From: VXNJ01 sp009840625
Lineage (GTDB): Bacteria; Chloroflexota; UBA11872; VXNJ01
Assembly (NCBI GenBank): GCA_965207915.1
Contig: OZ242304.1
Location: 930,001-994,000, forward strand
DNA: 64,000 nucleotides
Direction of reading: 5' to 3'
A model generated the notes under the pieces. It was given only the letters and a program-made list of their open reading frames with translations, was not told the DNA's origin and searched no databases. A program made the position numbers and the translations under genes. How positions within the stretch are numbered: the stretch's first letter is position 1; each line of letters starts with the position of its first letter. Below are positions 7,108 to 15,917 of the stretch, piece by piece.

Positions 7108-8427
7108 CTATTGGGGCTCCCGGGCGCTGGCGTAGGACTCGGCCAGAAGTTCGGCCAAATGCTGGACCCGCATCGCGTTCCCACGCAGATCCAGACCCTG
7201 GGCCAGGTGCATCTGGCAGCCCGGGTTGGTGGTGACTAGCCGGTCGGCGGCCGTGGATTCGATCGTGTCCAGCTTCTCGGAACGCACCTGCTCGGAAACG
7301 TCCGGGTTCAGCAGGCTGTAGATTCCGGCATTGCCACAGCACAGGAACGAGCGATCGGGCTCGATCAATTCCAGTCCCGGCACTCGGGAAAGCAGCGAGC
7401 GCGGCTGTTCGGTGATCTTCTGGGCATGGCGGAGGTGGCAGGCGTCCTGGTAGCAGACCCGCGCGTTGATCGGCCCCAGTTCGCCTTCGAGCCCGATGTG
7501 GTCCAACCATTCGGATAGATCGTAGGTCTTGGCCCGGACTCGGGCGGCGGCCGCGGACAGCCGGGGGTCGTCCTCGAGCATTTCCTGCCACTCCTTGGCC
7601 GAGGAGCCGCAGCCGGCCGAATTGATCACGACCGCGTCTAGGTCGTCGCGGTCGAATGCGCGCACGTTGCGGCGCGCCATGGCGCGCGCCGTCGCCCGAT
7701 CGCCGTTGTGCCAGCTGAGCCCGCCGCAGCAACCCTGCTGCCGCGGCAGCACCGCCTCGCAGCCGTTCTCGGCGAGGACCTCCAGCGTGGCCCGGTTCAC
7801 GTCTCCGAACGCGACCTGCATGATGCACCCGGTCAGGACCCCCACCCGGTAGCGTCGCCGGCCGCGCGGTGCGAACACCTGTAGGTCGGCCTGACCGCAG
7901 AATTCGGCCGACATCCGCGGGGCGCCGCGTGCCGCCCGGGCAAGCCCCGCCGGCAGGATTCGCATCCGCTGCAGCGGGCCGACCAGCCGGTCCAAGCCCA
8001 GTTGCTGGGTGAGCCGCAGGCCGCGCGCTATCAACCGCAGCAGCCAGATGCGGGAAAGGATCAGACGCATAAGGCGGTTGGCGGTCTGCAGTCCGGGCGG
8101 CAGATTGCCGGCCAGGGTCGCCTGGGCTCGGGCGGCCTCGATGATCTGTCCGTATTCGACCCCGGACGGACACGCTGATTCGCAGCCCCGGCAGTCCAGG
8201 CACAGGAATATGTGCTCGGAGAACGAGGGTTCCGCCAGGTCCAGCCGGCCCTCGTGCACGGCGCGCACCAGTTCGATGCGGCCGCGCGGCGAGTCGGTCT
8301 CCACCCGCAGGGCGCGGTAGGTCGGACATTCGGGCAGGCACATCCCGCAGTGGATGCAGGTGGAGATCAAACCCGGGTCGGGAGCGTCGGTGGCGGAGAA
8401 GGTCGAGCTCTGCTGCCAGATGGACAT
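7108..8427 (-). CDS. glcF: Glycolate oxidase iron-sulfur subunit GlcF
   Basis: Electron-transfer subunit of the membrane-associated glycolate (or related 2-hydroxyacid) oxidase, which oxidises glycolate to glyoxylate together with GlcD and GlcE. 439 residues. Two 4Fe-4S clusters sit in the N-terminal third (CIHCGMCLPECP at about 24 and CLDCRGCESACP at about 76). Two cysteine-rich CCG domains follow (GCCGG near 240 and CCGNAG near 355). It lies 12 bp downstream of glcE. The catalytic glcD is 3 kb away on the opposite strand. Confidence 0.92.
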   Translation of the reverse strand: MSIWQQSSTFSATDAPDPGLISTCIHCGMCLPECPTYRALRVETDSPRGRIELVRAVHEGRLDLAEPSFSEHIFLCLDCRGCESACPSGVEYGQIIEAARAQATLAGNLPPGLQTANRLMRLILSRIWLLRLIARGLRLTQQLGLDRLVGPLQRMRILPAGLARAARGAPRMSAEFCGQADLQVFAPRGRRRYRVGVLTGCIMQVAFGDVNRATLEVLAENGCEAVLPRQQGCCGGLSWHNGDRATARAMARRNVRAFDRDDLDAVVINSAGCGSSAKEWQEMLEDDPRLSAAAARVRAKTYDLSEWLDHIGLEGELGPINARVCYQDACHLRHAQKITEQPRSLLSRVPGLELIEPDRSFLCCGNAGIYSLLNPDVSEQVRSEKLDTIESTAADRLVTTNPGCQMHLAQGLDLRGNAMRVQHLAELLAESYASAREPQ

Positions 8428-8439
8428 GGTGGGGCTGCC

Positions 8440-9732
8440 TCAGATTCCGCCCAAGTATCGGCCGGGCGAGATGACCGCGCGCGGATCAAGCGCCTTTTTC
8501 AGTCGCTCCATCGCCGCCTGCGCGACCGGATCGGCGGGGCCCCAGGGGTCGAGCTGCCCCGCCAGCTGGCCCGGCAGGTGTTCGAATACGCAGGCGCCGC
8601 GTCCGGCGGTGCATTGCTGTCTGAGCCAGCCGAGCTCGCCGGCCAGCGCCCGCGGTCCGGTGGACCCGGCAAGGGCCACATGGAACCAGCCGTGTTCGGT
8701 CCGGCCCCAACCCGAAAACTCGATTTCGGCCTTCCGCCAACGCGCCAATCCCGCCTGCAGCAGTTCGATCCGTTGCCGGGCCGGGAGGGCGATCGCGGCA
8801 ACCGCCGAGCCGGCCTCCTGGCAGTCCGGTTGAAGGGCGGCGGCATTCTTCCAGAATTCGACCGAGTCCGCGCCGGCCAGGACCTGGGGATCCGGCGAAC
8901 CGGCCCCGCTCAGCAGCGCGACCGCATCCGACTGACCACGCGCGTTGGCGCTGGCCCGACCACCGAACCGCAGGGCCAGCAGAAACTGCCCGGGGCCGGC
9001 CCCGCCCAGCCGGGCCGCGGCCCGGCCCAGGAAAACGTCGGCGGCCAGCGGCCAGAACGGCGCCACCGCGAGCCGTTCAAGCAGGGGCAGCGGATTCGTT
9101 CCGGTTCCCAGCACGGTCAGTTCCGCCTCGGGCTGCGGCCAGACTTTCAGGTTCACGTCGGTGATCACGCCGAGCGTTCCGTAGGCGCCGGTATGCAGCC
9201 GGGTCAGGTCGTAACCGGACACGTTCTTGACCACCTGCCCGCCGGCCCAGGTCAGGGTGCCGTCGGGATTGGCGACCCGCAGTCCAAGCAACTGGTCGCG
9301 CAAAGCCCCGTAGCGGCGTCGCAGGGGACCCTCGGCGCCGCTGGCCACCAGCCCGCCCAGAGTGGCGACGTCCCCCCAGGGCGGGTCGACGGCCAGGAAC
9401 TGGCCCGCCGCGGCCAGTTCGGCCTGCAACCTTGCCAGCGGCACCCCGGTCTGGGTCGAGACTGTCAGATCCGCCGGCTGGTGGTCGCTGACTTGATCCA
9501 GGGCGGCGGTCGACAGCAGAACGTTGGCCTTCCGGGGAAGACGCCCGCGGGCCAGTTTGCTGCCCGCCCCGACCGGGATGGCGGCAGCCTCGCTCTCGGC
9601 GCAGACCCGCAACGCCGCGGCCGCCAATTCCGGGGTTGGCGGCGATGCCTGCAGCAAGCCCGGGGCCGCCAGCATGGCGGCCAGTTTCGGATCCGCCGGA
9701 CCGATCGCTGCTGACCCCAAAAGCTCTTCCAA
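8440..9732 (-). CDS. glcE: Glycolate oxidase FAD-binding subunit GlcE
   Basis: FAD-binding (PCMH-type) subunit of glycolate oxidase, 430 residues from a TTG start. Flavin-domain motifs include GGLVASGAEGPLRRRYG and the VSGYDLTRLHTGAYGTLGVI loop, followed by a C-terminal oxidase-type domain. Start is uncertain: the frame is open upstream to a stop and encodes a plausible helix ITEERLRRQ. AGGGG lies 6 nt before an ATC at 9757-9759, so translation might begin there instead of the poorly supported TTG. Transcribed with glcF. Confidence 0.9.
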   Translation of the reverse strand: MEELLGSAAIGPADPKLAAMLAAPGLLQASPPTPELAAAALRVCAESEAAAIPVGAGSKLARGRLPRKANVLLSTAALDQVSDHQPADLTVSTQTGVPLARLQAELAAAGQFLAVDPPWGDVATLGGLVASGAEGPLRRRYGALRDQLLGLRVANPDGTLTWAGGQVVKNVSGYDLTRLHTGAYGTLGVITDVNLKVWPQPEAELTVLGTGTNPLPLLERLAVAPFWPLAADVFLGRAAARLGGAGPGQFLLALRFGGRASANARGQSDAVALLSGAGSPDPQVLAGADSVEFWKNAAALQPDCQEAGSAVAAIALPARQRIELLQAGLARWRKAEIEFSGWGRTEHGWFHVALAGSTGPRALAGELGWLRQQCTAGRGACVFEHLPGQLAGQLDPWGPADPVAQAAMERLKKALDPRAVISPGRYLGGI

Positions 9733-9779
9733 CTGTCGGCGGAGGCGCTCTTCGGTGATCGGAATCCCCTTTTTCGATC

Positions 9780-10236
9780 AAGCAACAAGGGCGCGGTCGG
9801 GCCTTGTGCGCCGCTTCAAATATTGCCCTATTGCGATAGCGGCCGGCCCAGGCCGGACGCTATCCGGAAGTCGGGACCCCAAGGCCCGCCAGGCGAACAT
9901 CACATGGCGCCCTCGTAACTTCCAAGAGCGTTCACGCCCGACGGGCACCGATCTTCGCTCGGAAGTGACCATCGAGGATTCGCCGCAGTCTGCGGGGCGG
10001 TATCGGAGCCGACGCCTCGCACCCCCGCCTGCGGAGTCCATTGACATCGGGGAGCTGTCAGCCAACGGCGCGAACGCCGGGCAAGGACTCGATTGACGCG
10101 CAAGAGCACCGACCCGCTCCGTCGGAATGTTCAGATACCGCGCCGGATCGAGATTCGTCTCGTTTCCGAACGCTTGCGAACACGGGCCCAGCGGCGCAAA
10201 TTCCCTGTCACCCGCGACGATTCGGATTGTGGCATT
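9780..10236. other. Divergent intergenic region glcE / toxin-antitoxin, no gene recognised
   Basis: About 457 bp without a convincing coding frame on either strand; the long minus-strand frame here is a shadow that runs through the toxin gene. It presumably holds the glcEF promoter, but no clear -35/-10 pair could be fixed. Confidence 0.5.
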
Positions 10237-10265
10237 ACCTGAGTCATACCCAGTTATGATCAGGT
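10237..10265 (+). promoter_or_regulatory. Palindromic operator/promoter of the toxin-antitoxin operon
   Basis: ACCTGA at 10237-10242 pairs with TCAGGT at 10260-10265, and inside it TCATA pairs with TATGA, so almost all of the 29 bp form an interrupted palindrome ending at the base before the antitoxin ATG. TATGAT at 10255-10260 fits a -10 box and would start transcription at or next to the ATG (leaderless). This is the arrangement expected for autorepression by a ribbon-helix-helix antitoxin. Confidence 0.6.
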
Positions 10266-10502
10266 ATGAAAACTGCGATTTCAATTCCCGATGAGATTTT
10301 CCAGGCTGCCGACAAGCTGGCCAATGACCTCGGAACCACCCGAAGCGGCCTGTACGCCCAAGCGGTAGCCGAATACGTCGCCAAGCACCAGCAGGCGGAT
10401 TTGACTGCCCAACTGAACAAGGTCTATGCGAAGGTACCGAGCAAGCTGCCCGCCGACATTCGGCACTCCCAGACCCGCATCCTGGCGTCTTCGGATTGGT
10501 AG
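10266..10502 (+). CDS. MazE-type ribbon-helix-helix antitoxin
   Basis: 78 residues. The N-terminal half (MKTAISIPDEIFQAADKLA...TTRSGLYAQAVAEYV) is a ribbon-helix-helix DNA-binding domain of the MetJ/Arc type. The charged C-terminal tail is the expected toxin-binding extension. Its stop overlaps the toxin start by 7 nt, the usual antitoxin-toxin order. It likely represses its own operon through the palindrome immediately upstream. Confidence 0.82.
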   Translation: MKTAISIPDEIFQAADKLANDLGTTRSGLYAQAVAEYVAKHQQADLTAQLNKVYAKVPSKLPADIRHSQTRILASSDW

Positions 10503-10840
10503 TCGAACGCGGCGAGATCTGGTGGGCTGACCTTGGCGATCCGGTCGGAGCGCAACCCAGTTTCCGCCGACCCGTTGTCATAGTCCAGGCGGACGGATTC
10601 AACCGCAGCCGCATAGAGACGACGATCGCGTTGAGCGTCACGTCGAACCTCCAATTGGTCGACGCACCCGGCAATGTCCTGTTGCCATCCGCCGTCACCG
10701 GTTTGCCGAAAGACTCGGTGGCCAACGTATCGCAGATCATGACGCTTGATCTTGAGCAATTGGTGGAGCCGGCCGGGCGGGTGGGCGGATCCGAATTGAC
10801 CCGAATCTCGCGCGGGCTGCGGCTGGTGCTTGGCATCTGA
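10496..10840 (+). CDS. mazF: MazF/PemK family endoribonuclease toxin
   Basis: 114 residues from TTG at 10496, giving the typical MazF opening VERGEIWWADLG followed by RRPVVIVQAD and the TTIALSVTSN strand. MazF toxins are sequence-specific mRNA interferases neutralised by the co-encoded antitoxin. It is full length. The pair separates the divergent glcEF and LON-glcD units, which suggests insertion into an ancestral glc locus. Confidence 0.88.
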   Translation: MVVERGEIWWADLGDPVGAQPSFRRPVVIVQADGFNRSRIETTIALSVTSNLQLVDAPGNVLLPSAVTGLPKDSVANVSQIMTLDLEQLVEPAGRVGGSELTRISRGLRLVLGI

Positions 10841-10980
10841 ACCGAGAGCGCGGCTGAGCTCTATACCGCAAGCCGGGCGGTTCGGAAACCGAGATATACG
10901 CCGGCACACATCAAACCTGACTTGGCCTGCGACGCCGAGGCGATGGAACATCGCAAATCTTGAAATAATCTTGCGATGAC

Positions 10981-11685
10981 TTGACCGCTGCGACCGGTCC
11001 CAATATCGACCGGCAAAGGATCAAAATTGGCAATGATGCGCGGCCAGAACCCGTGATCCTGGACCTGTTTCCGCTCAACACGGTCTTGCTACCGGGATGC
11101 CAGTTGCCGCTGCATATCTTCGAACCGCGCTATATGCAGATGACTCAGGACTGCCTCGAGCGTCGGCGCTGCTTCGGCATCGTCCTGATCACCAAGGGTT
11201 CGGAAGTGGCCGATCACGAGGCCGAATTCTGCGACGTGGGCACCAGCTGCGAAATCGTGGACTGCAAGGACAACTCCAACCAAACCCGCGAAATCCGGGT
11301 CGTCGGCCGACAGCGATTCAAGGTACTGGAAGTCCTCGAAACCGCTCCGCTGGTGAAAGCCGAGGTCGAGTTGATGCCCTGGGGCAAGGCCTCGCCCAGC
11401 GGGATGGCCGACGCCGAACGCCTGCGGGCCGGGTTCGCGCGCTACTGGAAGCTTGTTCTGCGGCTCAAGTCCTTCTACCGGAGCGCGCCGCCGCTCGGCC
11501 GGGACCCGCTCCAGGTCGCCTTGACCGTCGCCGCCAACCTGCAGGTTCCGGCGACCCAGCGGCAGCACCTCCTGAACGCGCCCGGGATCGACGACCTCCT
11601 CGAAGCCTGCCTGGAGCTGCTGGGCAACTGCACGCGCGAATTGCAAAATCAGCTAAGCAACCGCCGGGAGCAGCACTTCAACTGA
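10981..11685 (+). CDS. LON peptidase N-terminal substrate-binding domain protein
   Basis: 234 residues resembling the stand-alone LON N-terminal domain family (PUA-like): LDLFPLNTVLLPGCQLPLHIFEPRYMQM near the start, then a FGIVL strand and RVVGRQRFKVLEV. There is no AAA or protease domain. Function in bacteria is not settled. TTG at 10981 is the longest start; GTG at 11053 (VILDLFPLN) is an alternative, and neither has a clear ribosome-binding site. Its TGA shares a base with the glcD ATG (TGATG), so the two are translationally coupled. Confidence 0.83.
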   Translation: MTAATGPNIDRQRIKIGNDARPEPVILDLFPLNTVLLPGCQLPLHIFEPRYMQMTQDCLERRRCFGIVLITKGSEVADHEAEFCDVGTSCEIVDCKDNSNQTREIRVVGRQRFKVLEVLETAPLVKAEVELMPWGKASPSGMADAERLRAGFARYWKLVLRLKSFYRSAPPLGRDPLQVALTVAANLQVPATQRQHLLNAPGIDDLLEACLELLGNCTRELQNQLSNRREQHFN

Positions 11686-13175
11686 TGGCGCTGGCAGAAA
11701 AGATCACCGACCGGACCTACGACGTGGCCGCTTTGGCCGCCGAGCTGCGGCAGGCGCTGGGTCCGCGAAACGTGCTGGACAAACCGCACCAGACGATGCT
11801 CTACGAGAGCGACGGCTCGACCGACCGCCATCCCTGCGACATCGTCGCCACCCCGGAAAGCACCGAGCAGGTCGCCGAACTGGTGCGGATCTGCCGCCGC
11901 CACCACGTGCCGATCGTGGCCCGCGGGGCCGGAACGTCGCTCTCCGGGACCGCGGTTCCGGCCGAGGCCGGGGTGGTGGTTTCAACCGCCCGCATGGACA
12001 AGATCCTGAGCGTCGACCCGCTGTCGCGGACGGCCGTGGTCCAACCCGGCGTGGTCCAACTGGACATCTCGCACGCCGCCGCCGAGTTCGGGCTCTACTA
12101 CGCCCCCGACCCTTCCTCGCAGAAATCGTGCACCATCGGCGGCAACGTCGGCACCAACGCCGGCGGGGCCCACACGCTCGCCTACGGAGTCACGTCCAAC
12201 CACGTGCTGGCCCTGGAGTGGGTCGACGCCGACGGGGCGGTGGCGACCATGCACGCCAGCCGCGAGGGGCCCGGTTACGACCTGACCGGGCTGTTGATCG
12301 GTTCCGAGGGGACCCTGGCTTTCGTGACCGAGATCACCGTCGGGTTGCTGCGCCTGCCCGAATCGACCCGCACCCTACTGGCGAGTTTCGAGACGGTCAC
12401 CGCCGCCTGCCACGTCGTGTCCGAGATCATCGGCGCCGGGATAATCCCGGCCGCCTGCGAGCTTATGGACCAGCCCTGCGCGCAAGCGGTCGCCGGCTGG
12501 GTGCCGTCGGCCGGGATACCGCAGAACGCGGGGGCGGTGATGGTCGTCGAGGTGGAGGGCATCGACGCCGGGCTGGACGAGGACGCGGCCGCCATCGAGC
12601 AGATCTGCCGGGCCAGCGAAGGCCTGATCGAAATCCGGCGCGCCGCCGACGAAGCCGAACGCGAGGACCTCTGGAAGGCCCGCAAGGGGGCGTTCGGGGC
12701 AATCGGGGTCCTGGCCCCGGACTTTTACGTCCAGGACGGGGTGGTGCCGCGAACCCGGCTCCCCGAAGTACTGGAAGAGGTCGCCGCCATCGGCGAACGC
12801 TACGGTCTGCGGATCATGAACGTTTTCCACGCCGGCGACGGCAATATCCATCCAACCGTCCTCTTCGACCGCGCCGGCGACCCGGAATCGCTGGAGCGCG
12901 TCAAGGCCGCCGGAGCCGACATCCTGCAGGTGTGCATGGAGGTCGGCGGAACCCTGACCGGCGAGCACGGCCTCGGCATGGAGAAAAACATGCTTCTGGG
13001 CGAGCTGCTGGACCCGCCGTCGCTGGAGGCGATGGTCAAGGTGCGTGACGCGTTCGCTCCGCACCGCCTGCTCAACCCTTCCAAGCTCCTGCCGCTGCCG
13101 CTGTCCCGCTCGGACCTGGCCGACTACCGGCGTCCGAACCGGGCCGCCCGGGCCGCCTCGTACTCCTCCGGGTAG
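11685..13175 (+). CDS. glcD: Glycolate oxidase catalytic FAD subunit GlcD
   Basis: 496-residue FAD-linked 2-hydroxyacid dehydrogenase that oxidises glycolate to glyoxylate in a complex with GlcE and GlcF. The N-terminal PCMH flavin domain shows ARGAGTSLSG and GGNVGTNAGGAHTLAYGVT. The C-terminal FAD oxidase domain shows VFHAGDGNIHP (catalytic His region) and GTLTGEHGLG. The start is ATG at 11685, coupled to the LON-domain gene. The last 52 bp are antisense to the 3' end of the MobA-like gene. D-lactate dehydrogenase is an alternative, but glcE and glcF nearby favour glycolate. Confidence 0.93.
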   Translation: MALAEKITDRTYDVAALAAELRQALGPRNVLDKPHQTMLYESDGSTDRHPCDIVATPESTEQVAELVRICRRHHVPIVARGAGTSLSGTAVPAEAGVVVSTARMDKILSVDPLSRTAVVQPGVVQLDISHAAAEFGLYYAPDPSSQKSCTIGGNVGTNAGGAHTLAYGVTSNHVLALEWVDADGAVATMHASREGPGYDLTGLLIGSEGTLAFVTEITVGLLRLPESTRTLLASFETVTAACHVVSEIIGAGIIPAACELMDQPCAQAVAGWVPSAGIPQNAGAVMVVEVEGIDAGLDEDAAAIEQICRASEGLIEIRRAADEAEREDLWKARKGAFGAIGVLAPDFYVQDGVVPRTRLPEVLEEVAAIGERYGLRIMNVFHAGDGNIHPTVLFDRAGDPESLERVKAAGADILQVCMEVGGTLTGEHGLGMEKNMLLGELLDPPSLEAMVKVRDAFAPHRLLNPSKLLPLPLSRSDLADYRRPNRAARAASYSSG

Positions 13176-13756
13176 TTAAAGTGCGGCGGCGCCCAGGCCG
13201 GGTCCGCCGCGACCGCCAGCAGGCGATCGGAGTTGGCCGAAACCACCGCCCGCAATCCCAGCGACTGTTCGTTTACCGCGGCGAGATCGGGGTAAAGCTC
13301 GGACCGAAACAGGACCGGGTGGATCCGGCGACCCGCCACTTCGGGGCAGACGACGAGCGCTTCAGGGCTCGCGCGGGCCGCGCCCAGCAGTAGCGCGACC
13401 AGCTCGCGGCGAAGCGGTTGGTCGACGTTGCAGAGGATCGCCGGGTCCGATCCCGCGGCGGCCAGGGCCGCCGCGCGCACCGAGGTCGAGCGCCCCGACC
13501 GGTGATCGGGGTTGTAGAGCGCGGCCACGCCGGACAATCCCTCAAGCGCGGCTCCCACCGCAGCGTGCTCGGCACCGGTGACGACCAGAACCTTCTCGCA
13601 CCCTCCGGAAATAAGGGACCTGGCCTGCCAGACGACCAGCGGCACCCCGCCCCAATCGAGCAGCGCCTTGGCCTGCCCCATCCGCCGGCCCGATCCGGCG
13701 GCCAGGACGACTCCCAGGGCCACCGGTTCAGGAACCGATTCGGGCCAGTCCGCCAC
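13124..13756 (-). CDS. MobA-like NTP transferase (molybdenum cofactor cytidylyltransferase family)
   Basis: 210 residues, GTG start. It contains the nucleotidyltransferase signature LAAGSGRRMGQAKALLDWGG, then the metal/substrate segments CNVDQP and HPVLFRSEL. Such proteins (MocA/MobA-like) transfer CMP or GMP to molybdopterin. Because members also act on other substrates and no xanthine-dehydrogenase genes are near, the substrate is open. The start overlaps the end of the Gfo/Idh gene by 29 nt, and its 3' end overlaps glcD convergently. Confidence 0.82.
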   Translation of the reverse strand: MADWPESVPEPVALGVVLAAGSGRRMGQAKALLDWGGVPLVVWQARSLISGGCEKVLVVTGAEHAAVGAALEGLSGVAALYNPDHRSGRSTSVRAAALAAAGSDPAILCNVDQPLRRELVALLLGAARASPEALVVCPEVAGRRIHPVLFRSELYPDLAAVNEQSLGLRAVVSANSDRLLAVAADPAWAPPHFNYPEEYEAARAARFGRR

Positions 13757-14789
13757 TTTCGGTCGATTCGTAGATCGCGTCGATGACCTGGGTTACGGCT
13801 CGGGCCTGCTGCGGCTCGACCAGCACCGGCCGGTCGTTCTCGACCGCGTCGACGAACCGGTCGATCGCCGCGCGGTGCTGCGCCTTGTAATCGAGCTCCT
13901 CGAACGGACCCGGCTCGATGTCGTAGAGAGCGTCGCCGTCGTCCCCGAAGAGTTTGAGCGGAAAGACCTGGGCGCCACCCCGATCGCCGGCGATGGTCAG
14001 CTGCTGCTGGGCGCGGGCCTGGAAGTTCGCCGCCCAGGAGCATTCGAAGTTCACGATCGCGCCGTTGTCGAATTTGACGCAGGCGAACGCCGAGTCGTCG
14101 ACGTCGAATTCGGCGTGGTTGTGCGGACCGAAGGAATTCCAGATGTCGTCACGGCGGCCCAGGTAGTCGAACGTGGATCCGAACGCGGCCACCGGCTTCG
14201 GCGAACCCATCAACCACATGGTCAGGTCCAGGATGTGCACTCCGACGTCGATCAGCGCCCCGCCGCCGTTGTGAGCGCGGCTGTGGAACATCCCCCAGGA
14301 AGGGATTCCCCGGCGGCGCAAGTACTGGGCGCGGGCAAAGTAGATCCGTCCCAGCTCGCCCTGCTCGATCTTGGACTTGAGCAGCCTGGCCTGCGGGGTC
14401 TGCCGGGTCTGGAACTGCACCGAGAGTTTTTTGCCGGCGCTTTCGGCGGCGGCGATCATTTCGCCCGCCTCGGCGCTGTTCATCGCCATCGGTTTCTCGC
14501 AAAGGACGTGCTTGCCGGCGCCGAGCGCGTCCACCGCGCAATCCCGGTGCGCAAACGGCGGAACGCACACCGAAACCAGGTCGATTTCGGGCAGTTCCAG
14601 CAGCTGGCGGTAGTCGGCGAACGCCCTCGGCACCGAGAATTCGGCCGCCACCTCGCGGGCCCGTTCCTCGACTACGTCGGCGACCGCGCGCACTTCAACC
14701 CGATCGGCAATGGCCTGGTAGCCGGGGATGTGGCACATCGTTGCGATGCTGCCCACTCCGATGATGCCGACACCTAATTTCTCAGCCAC
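13728..14789 (-). CDS. Gfo/Idh/MocA family NAD(P)-dependent oxidoreductase
   Basis: 353 residues, GTG start. The N-terminal Rossmann domain has GVIGVGSIA... near residue 10 and the conserved HVLCEKPMAMN. The C-terminal beta-sheet substrate domain has GGGALIDVGVHILDL and the active-site histidine context. The family oxidises or epimerises sugars, inositols and derivatives. Divergent from the deacetylase trio across about 200 bp, which suggests carbohydrate catabolism. Exact substrate cannot be assigned. Confidence 0.88.
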   Translation of the reverse strand: MAEKLGVGIIGVGSIATMCHIPGYQAIADRVEVRAVADVVEERAREVAAEFSVPRAFADYRQLLELPEIDLVSVCVPPFAHRDCAVDALGAGKHVLCEKPMAMNSAEAGEMIAAAESAGKKLSVQFQTRQTPQARLLKSKIEQGELGRIYFARAQYLRRRGIPSWGMFHSRAHNGGGALIDVGVHILDLTMWLMGSPKPVAAFGSTFDYLGRRDDIWNSFGPHNHAEFDVDDSAFACVKFDNGAIVNFECSWAANFQARAQQQLTIAGDRGGAQVFPLKLFGDDGDALYDIEPGPFEELDYKAQHRAAIDRFVDAVENDRPVLVEPQQARAVTQVIDAIYESTESGGLARIGS

Positions 14790-14988
14790 GAAGCTATCCT
14801 GACCTGCTTGGTTTGGAGCGGTCTTTGGGTAAACCGACCGGGCGGTTGCCGGTCCTGCCGATTGGGCCGGTGCGGGCCCTGGCGGCCGGGTCCGCCAAAC
14901 TTAATCTTGAGCATAGTCGCAGCACCGCCAGGGTTCTGCAATCCGGGAGCGGAACCGGTGGCTGCAACCGGCAGATGGGGATGCGCCA

Positions 14989-15864
14989 ATGGCCAAAAAC
15001 GACCCGACGCTGGTGATGATCCACGTCGACGACCTGGGAATGTCGCACGCCGCCAACCGTGGCGGGATCGAGGCGATGGAGGGGGCGGCCACCTGCGGCT
15101 CGATCATGGTCCCCTGCCCCGGCGTTGAGGAGATGGTCGCGATCGCCCTGGAGCGCGAAGATCTCGATTTCGGATGCCACATAACGCTCAACGCCGAATT
15201 CCCCGACTACCGCTGGCCGCCGCTGCTGGACGACGTTGCGACGTTGAGTGACGAAAACGGCTTCCTTTTCCAGACCGCGCGCGAGACCATCGCCCATGCC
15301 GACCCCGCCGAGGTCAAGCGCGAGATGCGCGCGCAGGTCTCCTACCTTCTCGACGCCGGGGTAAAGATCAGCCACATCGACGCCCACATGGGGACCGCCA
15401 CCGATCAGAATTTCTTCGACGACTACGTGCAGCTCGCTGAGCACTTCGGGTTGCCGGTGCTGCTGCGCCGCCTGCCGGACGGCGCCGGCGACTTGTTCAA
15501 CATCGAGCACGGCCTGCGGCGCGACCGCGAGCACTTCGAAACCGTCCTGGACCGGATGCAGGCCCGGGGCAATCCGGTGTTCGAGCGCTCGATTCCGGGC
15601 ACGCCCTGGTACAACCCCTTCGTGGCCGCCGAGCACAATCGCGCGCGCCTCGAGCAGTGCCGACCGGGGCTCAACTACCTGGCGGTGCATTCGGCCTATC
15701 CGACCCAGGAATTGAAAGACTTCGCCCCGGACTGGATGATGCGCGACGCCGAGCGGTATCTCTACGCGGCCGGAGGGCAGATCGAAGCGGCTATCGCCGA
15801 ACTCGGTTTCTCGACCGTCAACTACCCCGTTCTCCAGGGGATGATCCGGGCCGGGCAAATCTGA
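14989..15864 (+). CDS. YdjC/ChbG-family carbohydrate deacetylase, copy 1
   Basis: 291 residues. YdjC/ChbG/HpnK-like metal-dependent deacetylases remove acetyl groups from N-acetylated sugars. Putative metal ligands are visible: Asp-Asp in HVDDLGMSHAAN (about 13), His in FGCHITLNAEF (about 64) and His in SHIDAHMGTA (about 124). A Trp-Tyr-Asn-Pro-Phe segment near 205 and HSAYP near 235 are shared with copy 3. First of three tandem paralogues and the most diverged in nucleotide sequence, though it shares an exact 44-bp block (15073-15116) with both others. Confidence 0.85.
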   Translation: MAKNDPTLVMIHVDDLGMSHAANRGGIEAMEGAATCGSIMVPCPGVEEMVAIALEREDLDFGCHITLNAEFPDYRWPPLLDDVATLSDENGFLFQTARETIAHADPAEVKREMRAQVSYLLDAGVKISHIDAHMGTATDQNFFDDYVQLAEHFGLPVLLRRLPDGAGDLFNIEHGLRRDREHFETVLDRMQARGNPVFERSIPGTPWYNPFVAAEHNRARLEQCRPGLNYLAVHSAYPTQELKDFAPDWMMRDAERYLYAAGGQIEAAIAELGFSTVNYPVLQGMIRAGQI

Positions 15865-15917
15865 GCCCCGCGGCGGCATCCCCCGGAACAAGCGCACCCG
15901 GGAACGGCGGCGGCGCG

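Noticed and set aside
9778..10836. 352-residue minus-strand frame through the toxin-antitoxin genes
   Set aside because: Shadow of the antitoxin/toxin pair, whose plus-strand frames have clear family motifs, a palindromic operator and coupled translation.
15657..15917. Longer start for deacetylase copy 2
   Set aside because: The extension overlaps copy 1 in another frame and has no family similarity; GTG 15918 gives the conserved N-terminus.
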